From Anaeramoeba flamelloides (lineage: Eukaryota > Metamonada > Anaeramoebidae), in the NCBI GenBank assembly GCA_027625915.1, contig JANTQA010000008.1:4388501-4452500 (forward strand): a DNA stretch of 64,000 bases, written 5' to 3'. This document shows positions 1-10,989 of the stretch, in pieces. Both the position numbers and the translations under genes were made by a program. Each line of letters starts with the position of its first letter. The stretch's first letter is position 1. A model generated the notes under the pieces. That model was not told the origin of the DNA. It saw only the letters and a list, made by a program, of their open reading frames with translations, and did no database searches.

Positions 1-351
1 TATACAATTTTTTCGATGTAAAATCGAATCTACTACCGAAAATATAAATAAGTTCAATTGAATTTGGAAGTTCAATTCCATGATATTTTCAGTAAAAAAT
101 AATTTTGGACTGCAATTTGTACAAAATTTTTTTGTTCTTTTTCACATTTTTTTTAAAATTGTTTATTAAATTGATGATAAAAAGTAATATCAATAATTAA
201 CTCTATTTTTAGAGACAAATTTGATAATTTGATCCTTCATTTTTGAAATTTTTTTTTAATAATAGAACTTTAAGAAACCAATACGATATTTTCTTATGGT
301 TTATTTTCAGTTTCTTTGATGGTTCAAGGTATAGTCTTTCCAAAGCATCGG

Positions 352-710
352 TGAAATTTATTCAATATCAAATTTTGATGTTGATATAGATTTTTAAAAA
401 GTTGAATAGGGGAATCAGAAAGTTCATACAGAAAATATTTTTTCCTAATGAGTTAATACTCAAGAATTTTTTCTGATTTTAAGAATTAAATTTTCAGAAA
501 CCAAAATGACACTCAACCTCGAAAATTCATTTAGAAAGGGCAAAAAATTTACTCTGAAAAAAATGAATTTTTTTTTGATAATATCAGAAGATTATGTCTC
601 ATATTAGCCCATTTATGAAAAAATATTTTCTGTATGAACTTTCTGATTCCCCTATTCAACTTTTTAAAAATCTATATCAACATCAAAATTTGATATTGAA
701 AAAATTTCAT
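352..710. repeat. Foldback/MITE element with ~95-bp inverted arms
   Basis: The arms at 352-444 and 615-710 are almost perfect reverse complements, including the shared core GGGGAATCAGAAAGTTCATA on the left arm. The loop of about 170 bases has no coding potential. The near-identity of the arms suggests a recent insertion or arm homogenisation. Family unknown. Confidence 0.8.
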
Positions 711-1407
711 GGTAGCCTTGAAACAGCTGTTAATAAGAAAAAATAATTAGTTAGTTACAAAATGTAGGACCCAACACAAGAACTGTTTTTTTAATACTAT
801 CTTTTGAGTATGGACTTTTCTTGAATTTAACAATTATTAAAAACTTGTTCAAAAAATTGACTATTTTTGAGGATCTACAAAAACACAAAAACAATTATTT
901 CAATGTTAAAGTAGCTTCAATTTGTATTTGTTGGATTGATTGAAAATCATATAATGGATTATTATTTGAATTTAATTGGTTTCTTCTTTTTATTGATTTT
1001 ACTTTTCATTTTCAGTAAGGTTCCCTTATAAAATGCTTGTTTCGCTTTTTTTCCAAAACAGTAATTAACAAAAGATAAGATTTTGAATTTAATTGAAATT
1101 TTTGCAATTTACCTAAAAGTAAAATATTTGTGAACTGTCAAAAACTTGATCTCTTTTTATGAAAATCGAAAAGTGAAAAGTTGTTTAAATTACATGTTTT
1201 TAAAAGTTTAACTTGTAAAACAAACTTTTTAATTGAAAGTTGTTGAATTTTGATCTTGTAATTAGTTTCAAAATTTGGAACAATTTCAAAAAATCAAAAG
1301 TATAGTGATGTAAAAAAAGAGACTACAATTTTTGTGTTATTCTTGGATTAAAAAATAATTTTTCTTTTCATTTTTTTTCTTTGCTTTTTATTGTTTAATT
1401 TATTTTC
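711..1407. other. AT-rich intergenic DNA and eL19 upstream region
   Basis: No gene is visible. The last ~60 bases are T-rich (TTTTC and TTTATT runs) immediately before the eL19 start codon and presumably hold its promoter and short 5' leader. No TATA or other element can be singled out in DNA this AT-rich. Confidence 0.4.
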
Positions 1408-2163
1408 ATGGTTTCCTTAAAACTCCAAAAAAGATTAGCATCATCCGTTCTTGGTGTTGGTAAAAGAAGAGTATGGTTAGATCCTAATGAAATCCAAACC
1501 ATCTCCATGTCGAACTCTAGAAGAAGCATTCGAAAGCTCCACCGTGATGGTTTAATCATCAAAAAGCCCGAAAATGCAGTATCCCGAACACGTTTCAGAA
1601 AAAGATTGATTGCCAAAAGAAAAGGAAGACACACAGGTTTGGGTAAAAGAAAAGGTACCAAAAAGACACGTATGCCACCAAAGATCTTGTGGATCAGAAG
1701 AATTCGAATCTTGAGAAGATTATTGAAGAAATACAGAGACTCTGGAAAAATCGATCGTCACACATACCACGAACTTTACTTGAAAGCAAAAGGTAATGAA
1801 TTCAAAAACAAAAGAAATTTGATTGAACACATCCACAGAGCTAAAGCTGAAAAGATCAGACAAGAGCAACTTGAACAACAAGCACAAGCACGAATCGAAA
1901 AGAGAAAGAGCGCCCGTGAAAGAAGAAACAAACGTGTCCTTGAAAAGAGAGAAAAGTTTATGACCACCAATTTACATAAAGACTTAGACAAGGGAATGGT
2001 GGTTGAAAAAACAAAAAAGAAACAACAACCAAAAAAAAAACAACAACCAAAAAAGAAACAAGAAACAAAAAAGAAACAACAACCAAAGAAAAAAGAACAA
2101 CCAAAGAAGAAACAACAACAACCAAAAAAGAAACAGCAACAAAAAAAAAAAGGCAAAAAGTAA
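1408..2163 (+). CDS. RPL19: Large-subunit ribosomal protein eL19 with long Lys/Gln/Pro tail
   Basis: This is a cytosolic 60S subunit protein that binds 28S rRNA near the polypeptide exit side and forms an intersubunit bridge. The 251-residue single-exon frame opens [20 protein letters not shown], the family N terminus. It continues with the conserved [27 protein letters not shown] and [22 protein letters not shown] segments, and these make the identification firm. The family is normally about 190-200 residues long. The conserved body here ends near residue 190 and the rest (about 1990-2160) is a KKQQPKK repeat with almost no other residues. The start is the first ATG, directly after a T-rich leader. 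There is no intron, although the carrier gene in this window has three. Confidence 0.97.
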   Translation: MVSLKLQKRLASSVLGVGKRRVWLDPNEIQTISMSNSRRSIRKLHRDGLIIKKPENAVSRTRFRKRLIAKRKGRHTGLGKRKGTKKTRMPPKILWIRRIRILRRLLKKYRDSGKIDRHTYHELYLKAKGNEFKNKRNLIEHIHRAKAEKIRQEQLEQQAQARIEKRKSARERRNKRVLEKREKFMTTNLHKDLDKGMVVEKTKKKQQPKKKQQPKKKQETKKKQQPKKKEQPKKKQQQPKKKQQQKKKGKK

Positions 2164-2922
2164 ACCAACTCAAGTAAATTACTTTTGGAAAAAAAAACAC
2201 TAAAAAAAAAAAAAAAACAATAAAGTATCTTTTTTATAGATCATTTATAGAAAGTGAACCAAAAAAAATATTTTAAGAATACATTTCAATAACTAATTTC
2301 TCTTTAAATAAATTTTAAAAAAATTCTTTTTTGTTTTTTTTTTTTTTTTTTTAATTTTGCTTTTTCATTTTCTTTTTTTATTTTTTTTTTTCCTCTTGTG
2401 CAGAAAGACTTAAAATCAAATTTACTTCTTTTAGTGATACTTTACACACACCAACAATTCCTAATTTTTTGAAAAAAGAGACTTTTTATTTAATCACATT
2501 AAACATTTTTTTGTTTCTCTTTTTTACCACTTGGATTGATTCTTTGAATGAAAAGAATGTTTAGAGTCAATTCTCGAAAAATAACTTGAACAATTTGTTC
2601 AATTCTCTTTTCCCAATAGATTGTAAGGAATTTGAAAAGTTAATTCTTTTCCATTTATTCTTCAAAAATTTAAATATTTTGCTTCTGTGAATTAATTGTG
2701 TTATGATTTGAAAGCTCAAGTGGATCTAAATAATCAAGAGTTTATTGCAAAATGTTGGAAATTGAATACTGTAGTCAAAATAAATCGTGCAAAAAAATTT
2801 AGTGTGTGTTTCTCAATAAAATGCATGTTTTTTTGTTATAAAATACCCTTAGATTAACCGATCAAAGAAACTGATAATAAAGCCTAAATAAATATGGTAT
2901 TGATTTCAAAAAGTTCTATTAT
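2164..2922. other. eL19 downstream region; AT-rich intergenic
   Basis: Poly(A) and poly(T) runs (about 2200-2220 and 2330-2400) follow the eL19 stop and probably include its polyadenylation region (AATAAAG near 2219). No further gene was recognised. Confidence 0.4.
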
Positions 2923-3863
2923 TTAAGGGACTAGTCTATATTAAATTTTTTTAGGTAAATTTAATAGAGATTTAGAATTTTTTTTTCCAATTACTTAGAT
3001 TTCAAATCAAAGTGAAAAACTTCTTAGTATAGTAATGGAATCTTGCTAAATGACATTCATTAAATTTAGTTATTGTTTTTATAGAAATAAAAAATTTTTG
3101 CATTTTTTCACTTTTTTGAAAGTTGCTTTTTTTCAACTTTTCGCAAAAATACAAAAAATAAAAAAAAATATGAGCAAGAAAGCAAAACCTTGTTATGTTT
3201 GTGCAAGACGTACAAAAAATAGTTTGAAAAATAAACCTGAAAGGGTTTTTTTGGATTTGCATGACAACATAGTTTGATTCGAAAAAAATATACAATACAT
3301 GCTTTACTCTTAATAAAATATTTTCTTTCTTTTCTTGTACCATTCCTTTTTTTCATGAATCTACTTTTTCAGTTTACACTCTTTTGTTTTTGTTGAATTT
3401 GAAGTTTTTTTAAGTGTTCCCAAATTACCATTCCAAAAGTTTTTGTCAGAGTCAAAAAAAATCAAAGAAAAGAATAAGTGTTATTTTTTAAAAAAGTAAT
3501 GATTGATAAAACAAATTTGGTTCTTTATAGATTCAAGTTGGATGAATAGAAGTGAAGGAGAAAATATTAACCAGTTTTAAATTATTTTTTCGTTTTTAAA
3601 AATGAGAATAAATATTATTTTTGAGAAAATAATTAAATCCAAAATTAATCAAAAAATTCTCATATGTTAAAGATATTTTTTCAAAAAAAAATTTTTTAAA
3701 AAGTCACTTTATTTGGCAGAATTGTAAAATTTTAAAAAAACAAGAACTAAAAGTTCTAACATTGAAAAAACCTGTATATTTTCAATTTTAAACATATTTC
3801 AAGATAAGGATTCCTTATTTAGTTATTGGACAAAAAAAAAATTAATATAGACTAGTCCCTTAA
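2923..3863. mobile_element. piggyBac-like TTAA-flanked DNA transposon remnant
   Basis: TTAA at 2923-2926 and 3860-3863 flanks inverted ends that start GGGACTAGTCTATATTAA on the left. Together they give a 933-base element with the TTAA target duplication typical of piggyBac. Inside, on the + strand at about 3171-3277, is a short frame with Cys-x-x-Cys (CYVCARR), which could be a relic of the Cys-rich transposase C terminus. That part is inference. No full transposase is present. A related right end lies at about 11628-11648. Confidence 0.6.
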
Positions 3864-4135
3864 AAAGAAATTCTAAAAATGAAGGATCAAATTGCAAAAT
3901 TTATATCAAAAAAATAGAGGATATTTTGGATAAAATTTTAATCATAGAACAAACAAAAAAATTTCTTCAAAAAAACGGAGAAATTACGGAAAAATATCAA
4001 CTAATTTAATTAAAAATTTAAATTTTACTGAAAATAACCAAACCTTGACTTTCATAATTGATTTGAACTTAGGTATACTATTTGGTAGTAGATTGGGTGT
4101 TGCCTTGGTACAAGAAGAAAAAAAAGCACGGATAA
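3864..4135. other. AT-rich spacer
   Basis: Nothing recognisable lies here between two transposon-like elements. Confidence 0.3.
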
Positions 4136-4840
4136 TAAACTCTGTTTCAGTCAAAGGGGCCAAACGTTTTTTTCAAATATCAATTATTTTATATAATTGA
4201 CCTTTGAAGAACAAATAAGAAATAAAAAGAATAATGCACTTCAAAGAAATGTTGATACATGTCTGAAAGAAAACTAATTAATCAATAGCTTTTCTTAAAA
4301 ATTGAAAAACTCAAATTATTAGGTCCCCATTGAGAAAAACAAGGATGTTCGTTTTGAACTTCTACTGGTATTTGAATAATAAATATGAAACATTTTTCAC
4401 TTCATTTTCCATACTTTTCTTTTAGAAATTAAGTCCCCAAACACAGTTTGTTGGTATTTTTGGTCTCTATTTGAAAAAGGAAATGAAAATGAAGTGAAAA
4501 TTTTTCACATTTATTAAACAATTATCAAGATCAAAGATCAAATTGAATTGCAATAGAAACCAATAGATTTCTCAACAATCTTTACATGGTTTCAATGGCA
4601 TTAGAATAACACGTTTTTACCAAGTGACTATTGATCTTGCAATAAAAAATTTTTTGCAACTGAATGAGGTTTTTAAAAAAAAAATCGAAAAAAAAAAACA
4701 AAAATGTGTAGAAATGTGAAAAAATGATTTCAATTTTGAAAATTTCCAAAATAAAATTTTTCTTCTAATATCTATGCAAACCCTTTAAACACGTGTATTA
4801 TACCATTACAACTGGGCCTCTTTGACTGAAAAATAGTTTA
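4136..4840. mobile_element. ~705-bp inverted-repeat DNA element, TIR with TTTCAGTCAAAGGGGCC
   Basis: The left end AATAAACTCTGTTTCAGTCA at about 4136 and the right end TTTGACTGAAAAATAGTTTA at about 4821 are reverse complements. The element carries the ~165-bp palindromic unit at 4357-4520. A full reverse-orientation copy lies at 46893-47600, and more diverged ends lie near 20115 and 52612-52650. It is non-autonomous. The TIR style resembles Tc1/mariner, but the superfamily is not proven. Confidence 0.7.
4357..4520. repeat. Short palindromic repeat (copy 1 of 4)
   Basis: The arms CTGGTATTTGAATAATAAAT and GAAGTGAAAATTTTTCACAT are partial reverse complements around a core with CTCTATTTGAAAAAGGA. 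Other copies are at 13326-13497, 47222-47365 and 63010-63170. Two copies sit at the same place inside the 705-bp family and two stand alone. Confidence 0.65.
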
Positions 4841-4919
4841 TTTTGAAACACGGATTATAGTCTTTGTGTACGCATTATTTTGATCGCTGTAAAGATTTTT
4901 TTTAAGTGAATTTAATTAT

Positions 4920-5135
4920 TACTATTTGTTGCAAAATAAATGAAACAAAATTATCATTCAGCATCCCCAAAAAAGATTTAAAAATCATTTAAAATTTCAA
5001 ATTTTTAATTCTTAAAACCAGCTTAAATTACTAATTTCCTCTTTTAAAATTGATAATTAAAAATTTGAAATTTTAAATGATTTTTTTTGAAAGCTGTTGG
5101 AAAATTTTGATCTTTTAATTTTACGATTAATAGTA
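4920..5135 (+). mobile_element. MITE family A, copy 1
   Basis: It has terminal inverted repeats of the type TACTATTTGTTGTAAAATAA, a length of about 216-235 bp and no coding capacity. It shares its interior with the copy at 63642, including a stretch of AATTTCAAATTTTTAATTCT. Confidence 0.65.
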
Positions 5136-5139
5136 CCAA

Positions 5140-5412
5140 AAAAATCTTCTGGTTAACTTTTTTTAATTGAAAGTTCAGTAATAAAAAAATCGGTAATGCT
5201 CAATTTCAAAAATTGTGACTTACTTTTTTTTAGGTTTTTGGTTTAATTTTTTTTTTTAATTTTTAAAATATTAGGGTTTAATGTGTTTAGAAGAATTAAA
5301 AAGTGAATTGATACCAAAATTTAATAATTAGTTGAAATTGAATACTAACGAATATATATATTCCAATTTTTTGTATTTTAGGTGAGTCACGATTTTTGGG
5401 GTGTTGTTTAAA
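5140..5412. repeat. Solo right end of a Tc1-type inverted-repeat element
   Basis: It matches the right-hand ~260 bases of the elements ending at 16172 and 48544: the AATTGAAAGTTCAGTAATAA segment, then the terminal GTGAGTCACGATTTTTGG. No left end is found nearby, so it is a truncated copy. Confidence 0.5.
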
Positions 5413-5769
5413 TGTGAGTAGAAAAAATAATTTAATCACCAATTTCTCTATTTGTCATTAAAATTCTAATATTGGAGGTTGTTTCTCTTCTCTTTTTTTC
5501 TTTATTTTTTTTTTTTGGTACTGTTATTTCCCAATTAATAATTGAAAATTGAAAAAAAAATAAAAAAATATTTTTAATTCAATTTACTTTTTAAAAATCT
5601 GATCACGATACATTCATAACATTATATTTCAAAGAACAGTTCAAAGAGCAGAGCAACCGATATACAAAGTTTCTTTGCAGTTATCCTTATAAAATTCTTT
5701 ATTCATGGCCAATCAGAAATTTAAAAAGATGAAATTGCACTACAAAAAATCTCATTATTTTTACAATTA

Positions 5770-6070
5770 TTACTTTTAAAAAGCTTTTAACACTTTGAAA
5801 GTGTTGGAAAGTGTTTGAAAGCGTTGAAATTATTTTGAAGGTGTTTGGAATGTTTGGAAATTGTCTGAAGGTGTTTGGATGGATATAGAAAATATTGGAA
5901 GGCTTTGTAAAAGTTGTGTGGTTTTTTTGTAGTTTTTCTAGAATTAATTTATTATCATGCTAAATTCTCTATTTCTACTTGTTCCCCAAACATAACTAAA
6001 ACCTTTTTTGATTTGGTTATTATTAAAAAAATTCTAAAACCCTCTTCACAATAATCGTTATTTATTAAAA
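5770..6070 (-). pseudogene. Degenerate copy of the segment at 7020-7320
   Basis: The + strand here (GAAGGTGTTTGGAATGTTTG and following, then CTTGGTTATTATTAAAAAAA-like sequence) aligns along about 290 bases with 7025-7310. On the minus strand the downstream copy keeps a longer open frame with a Cys-x-x-Cys (CDVCGRS), while this copy is interrupted. The function of the parent sequence is unknown. It may be a duplicated gene fragment or a dispersed repeat. Confidence 0.4.
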
Positions 6071-6473
6071 ATAAAAAATGAATCATAAAAAATTGAACTT
6101 TTTTTTGAATTTCTCACATAATGAAATACTTTGATGTCAATTTCCCAAATCGTTTTTCGTCCCAGCAAGTAGAAAAAATGAAAAGGATCTTCACAAACCA
6201 TCCAAAAAGGAAAAATGTCTCATTGGTTGTCTCTTCCTTATTGAACGTTCGGCTTTGACTAAAATTTTCAAAAATTAGAATGTTAAGCATTATAAAAGAC
6301 AAACGCAAGATCAACAAATCAAAAAAAAAAAAGGATAAAAACGGGACGAACCGAAAATTTCTATTGTTTGTTTGTGTTTGTTGTGTTTTATTTTTTTTTT
6401 TTTTCAAAACTAACAAAAGAATTGAAAAATTCATTTTTATTTTAATTTCAAGGAATTGAAACAAAAACGAATT

Positions 6474-6926
6474 TTAGTTGTTTTGTAAAATACCAGAAAT
6501 CATATTATTAAATTCATTTTTCATATTCATAAAGCCAACATTTTCTACTGTTTCAACAATTTTGTCGAGTCTATTTGAAAGGATCATTATTAATTTATTT
6601 CACAAGAAAGTTTAAAAAAAAATAAAAAATTACAAAGACCAGAAACAAGAAGGAGAATAAGAATAAGAAGAAAAAGAAAAAAGATAATCAAGATTTTACG
6701 AGTTTGAGATCTGTTGGTGTTTTGGATTTACACTTGTAATCATATCTTCGGTAGCCTGTATCGTGTTTTTCTCCAAACCAGCAAATTTTTCAGCGCATTT
6801 ATGAATATTGTCGGAAAGCCCAGATTCTTCAATAACTTTATCAAAGATTTCTTTTGTTAGCTCAACACTGACTTGGAGTCGTTTTGTTTGATCTTCTATG
6901 ACTCTTTTATTTTGAAAATTGGTCAT
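6474..6926 (-). CDS. Small two-exon predicted protein, helical/coiled-coil
   Basis: Exon 1 runs 6926-6700 and starts MTNFQNKRVIEDQTKRLQ. The intron 6699-6571 begins GTAAAATC and ends CAAATAG. Exon 2 is 6570-6474 and ends MISGILQNN then TAA. The joined frame is 324 bases, 107 residues, with the splice phase preserved, and both exons are rich in Glu/Lys/Asn/Ile/Leu with heptad-like spacing. That pattern is common in small scaffold subunits (BORC/BLOC-1 or similar complexes), but no family can be named. The T-rich leader TCACTCATTTTTACTTT precedes the ATG. The intron opens with the same GTAAAATCTT seen at the end of the CYTH gene. I do not recognise the protein. Confidence 0.5.
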
Positions 6927-7320
6927 AAAGTAAAAATGAGTGAGATAAAATTATTGGTAAATGAGAAAAAATGAATCTCCAAAGACAAACCTCACATGCA
7001 GGTATCTTGATTTTTTCAATGATGGAAATACTTTGAAAGTGTTGAAAAGTGTTTGATAGGTATTGATAATTTTTGAAGGCGTTTGGAATGTTTGAAAATT
7101 GTATGAGGGTACTTGGATAGATAGAGAAAATATTGGAAGACTTTGAAAAGTTCGGATATGTTTGTAGTTTTTCCTCGAATTCATTTATTATCTTGGTTAA
7201 TTCTCTATTTCTGCTTCTTCCACAAACATCACAAACACCTTTTTTGACTTGGTTATTATTAAAAAAAATTCTCAAACCCACTTGACAATTATCATCATTT
7301 ATGAAAAATACAAATACATA
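6927..7320 (-). other. Open minus-strand stretch upstream of the small gene, repeated at 5770-6070
   Basis: An open minus-strand frame of about 139 codons contains KKGVCDVCGRSRNRELTK followed by low-information Ser/Asn/Phe sequence. The right part is duplicated at 5770-6070. It could be a decayed gene, an upstream exon or a dispersed repeat. No family is recognised. Confidence 0.3.
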
Positions 7321-8025
7321 TATCAATTAATAATTTTCAAAAAAAAATATTATTTCCTTGCTTTTTGACCTTTGGGAATTGCTTTGAAACGCTAAAAATA
7401 CACAAATTGAATTTTAATTGTAAACTTTACTAAAAATTTTAATTTTTTTTTATTAGATTATATTCCAAGATCAAGTTAGTAATTGTTTGGGAAGACCAAA
7501 AATGGAATAATTGGTTTAAATTATGGTTTGTTTATGGGGATTTTTAGAATTTAAATGGTTTATAAAATCTTGGTATTTCGTTATTTTGAAGTTTTGATTG
7601 TAAAACATTAGTGGAAAACAATTTATTCTGAAAAAACTATCTTTTTAGGAAGATTTTTTTGATTCAATTTGGTTTAAAAGTATATTTAAGATTAACTTAG
7701 ATAAATTCACATTATCGAACAATGATAAATATCTTATTGAATTAATAAATTGTATTATTTCATCAGATATAGTTCTCTTATTGTAATGTAGTTTATAATT
7801 AAAATTCAATTTGTGTATTTTTGGCTTCCCAAAGCAATTCTAAAAGGTCAAAATGCAACGAAATAATCTTTTTTTTTGAAAATATTTATTGATAGTAACT
7901 CTGTTTTTTCTTGTATGTAAGATTTGTTCGTAAAATTTTTCCTTGATCAACAATCATTTTGCTAATATTTATTATTTAAAAAATGAGTATCAATTTTTAA
8001 CTGACCCAATTTTTTTTCACAATGG
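7318..8025. mobile_element. Long-TIR element family B, copy 1 (left arm shortened)
   Basis: The inner arms at about 7345-7425 and 7790-7870 (GGAATTGCTTTGAAACGCTA and its complement) are reverse complements. The right arm continues to about 8025, but the left arm stops at the neighbouring repeat. The interior matches the complete copy at 52918-53788 (TTATATTCCAAGATCAAGTT). No transposase is present. Confidence 0.65.
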
Positions 8026-10392
8026 TTAATATAAATTGATTCTATACCCATTGGATTTATTTCCAAATATATTCTCATCTTATTATTTTCTAAAAATGAA
8101 TAAAAAAATTTCAATTTTTTGGGATAAAAAAAGGTTTAGTCATTTTCAATAAAAAAACAACCATTAGAGTTTTGATACAAACATTTTTATAAACAATAAA
8201 ACTCATTATAAGTTATATATTATGATTGGAATTTTTCACTTAGATTAAATCTCTCAAGGACAGTGAATTTTTGAAGATCAAAAAGAAAAAAAATCAATTG
8301 CCAGTTTTACACTTAAAAAAGATGATATAAAATCAAGATCAAAAATTTTCATATCTTTTTATTTAGTTAATGTCATAATAATAAAGAAATTGTATTATTA
8401 TTAAGGAACAATAAACGATTAATAACATTTTTGGACATTTAAATAGTTCTAATACGAAAATTAAGTTTAATAAAGATATTTAACAATTATTTTTTGACCC
8501 TTTTAAGGAAAATATTAGTCTGTAGAGAATATTTGACAATGTTAAATTGTATAAAGCCTATATTTTAAACAAGTATATACTAAAAGAATTCATTATATAA
8601 ATTACAAAGGTAATATCGACTTTTTTGTTAATGCGAATATGATCTTTCATATAAAAAATTGAATAATTTTTTAGGCACAATTTGAAATTTTTAACCATTT
8701 TTGTTTTTGATTTTGATTCTCTTGTGAATGCCCATTTCAAATCAATTAGTAAATAAGTGTGTATTTTATTAATGGTAAAATTAATAATTTTACTGAATAT
8801 ATTGTATTTTTAGACTTATAATTGTATTATATTTAGTAAAAAAAATATATATATATATCTTTTTTATTACTAATTTATGATACTTGGGTATTCACAAAAG
8901 AACAAAAAAATTAAAAAACTAAAAAAAAAAACCAATAAATTCATTTTTTAGCTTTTATCAAGTAGATTTGTTATCGTCGTTCTTGTTTAGGTTGATTACC
9001 GATTTCCTCTTCGAAAATATCAAATCACTTGTAATACATGCCCATATTTTTACTTTTGATTCAATTTTAATTATGAAATGGCCACTAATAATAATAAATC
9101 TAATTATTTAAATAGATATATAATAATAAGGATCTTTGGAATAAATCCCAATAATGAACAAAAATTTACTATCAAAAAGAAAATTCTCTTGATATTTTTT
9201 TAGAAAAACAAATTCCTTTAACGTTTGAATTTGAAAAAGTTACAACCGATTTCAAAAAAAAAACTTGCATCTTTTTTAATATTGAAGAAGTGTAAATTAA
9301 ACTTTAAATACCCCTTTACTTAGATTTCCTCAAAGCTAATTTAAGAGTAAAATACAAGATTTCAAAATTTTTCAAAGGTAAATACAAACCCAAAATTTTT
9401 TATGTTTAAAAACCCAAAAAATAAAAACTGGAAAGAAAAAAGAAAAAATAAATAAAAGAAATGAATAGAAATTTAAAAAGGGTTCATAAGTTGCAATTTT
9501 TAAAAAATAAAATAAAAAAATCTCCAATTAAGAAACCCCAAAATCACATCCGTACTATTTTTGGTTAATTTAATTTAATTTGATAATTGATCATAGATGT
9601 TCATTTTGGTATCTTTTTTAATTTTTGAAAATTCTTTTCTTTTTTTTCTGATTTATTTTAAACCAGATGGTCATTTTTAGCCTTTGATTTTTAGTTTTTA
9701 TTTTTAAATTACTCATACTTTCTTGCTTCACTGTCTCCAGTATTAGTAAATAACAACTTGAGATTTTTACTTTGTAACTCCTCTTCCCAATATAAAGAAG
9801 ATTCGACCAGGTAAAAAATGTAAAAAAATCAAAAAATCAATTTCTAATTACAAAAAAAGTTTTCGATTTATTCAATTTATTTTTTTTTTTAAGCTGTCTA
9901 ACATATCCAACTGTATAAATTATTAAAATATTTGATTTTAGAAAAACAGATTTTTAGAGATATTGGTATTTAGATTAATAAAAAAAGAATTAGTAAATTT
10001 TTATTAATCAAGCAATATTCAACCAGGTTTATTCATAAAACTGAATCTAAAACTAATCTTGCAGAACAAAACTAAATAATAGAAAATTTACAATTAATTT
10101 AATAATTAATAATCCTCTGTTTTAAAAAATTAATTAATTACCCCTTTTTAGTAAAAAAGAATCTGAAAAAAATTGGTGAGTGTAAAATCGAACAGTTAGG
10201 TGTTTGAGAGACATTTGAGAAGAATATTTGATTTTCAGGTTATTGATTGGAATTTTAATTATCCTTTCACTCAAATTCATAAAAAAAATAAAAATTTTTT
10301 AAAATTTCCAAAACAAACATACACCCAAATAAATATTTCAATAGAAAACCCCGAAGAAATACTTTTTTTCATTTTAATACCTTTTAATCTAT
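8026..10392. other. AT-rich region with possible short exons, no firm gene
   Basis: This is mostly A/T runs. Near 8989-9036 (after TTGTTTAG), 9750-9810 and 9893-9920 there are short + strand segments of lower AT content bounded by plausible acceptor and donor sites, and the last closes with TAA. They could be exons of a small gene or chance. No protein family is recognised. Confidence 0.2.
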
Positions 10393-10623
10393 TAATATTT
10401 GTTGTAAAATAAATAGAACAAATTTTTAATCTAGGTTTTCAAATAAAGATTTTATAAAATCCTGTAACAATCCAAATTTTAATATACTTTAAAGCAGTTT
10501 AAATTATTTTTTTAACTTTTCAGAATTGGGGACTTTGGATGAGTGGTTTTAATTCTTGGAATTTGATTGATTTTTTTTTGGAAAGTTGAATGAAAATTTT
10601 GATACCTTAATTTTACTATTAAC
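10393..10623 (+). mobile_element. MITE family A, copy 2 (diverged)
   Basis: It starts TAATATTTGTTGTAAAATAA and ends in the complementary AATTTTACTATTAA. The interior AGAATTGGGGACTTTGGATG matches the family. Confidence 0.55.
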
Positions 10624-10755
10624 CTTCGTCTTACAATCTTCAATTAATGTTTTGGAATAAAAAGAAAAAATAAAGAAAATTTTTGGAAAAATATCAAAAT
10701 TTATACCAAGTTGAAGATTCATCAGTTAATAACCAAAATAACACACTATCACATT

Positions 10756-10988
10756 TACTGTTAATTGTAAAAAAGAAAGATCAATATTTTCATTCAACTT
10801 TTCAAAAATAATCGAATTGCAAAAATTAAAACAAATTATCAAAGACCCCAATTCTATAAGAGAAAATTGATAATTTAAACTGATTTATGGAATTAAAAAA
10901 AATAAATGAATTGTTACAAGATTTTATAAATTCTTTATTTGAAAACCTAGATGAAAATTTCGTTCTATTTATTTTGAAACAAATATAC
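10756..10988 (-). mobile_element. MITE family A, copy 3, inverted
   Basis: It begins TACTGTTAATTGTAAAAAAG and ends TTTTGAAACAAATA, in opposite orientation to its neighbours. Together with the next copy it forms a palindrome of about 460 bp. Confidence 0.65.
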
Positions 10989-10989
10989 A

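Noticed and set aside
1776-2200. Minus-strand Phe/Cys-rich frames opposite eL19
   Set aside because: Antisense shadows of the Lys/Gln repeat tail. The composition simply mirrors AAA/CAA codons.
3002-3356. Minus-strand ~80-110 codon frames inside the piggyBac-like element
   Set aside because: Phe/Lys/Asn drift in A/T runs, opposite the only conserved-looking segment. No motif.
6114-6464. 116-codon minus-strand frame downstream of the small gene
   Set aside because: Composed of Lys, Phe, Asn and Leu runs with no family signal. More likely 3' flank of the 6474-6926 gene.
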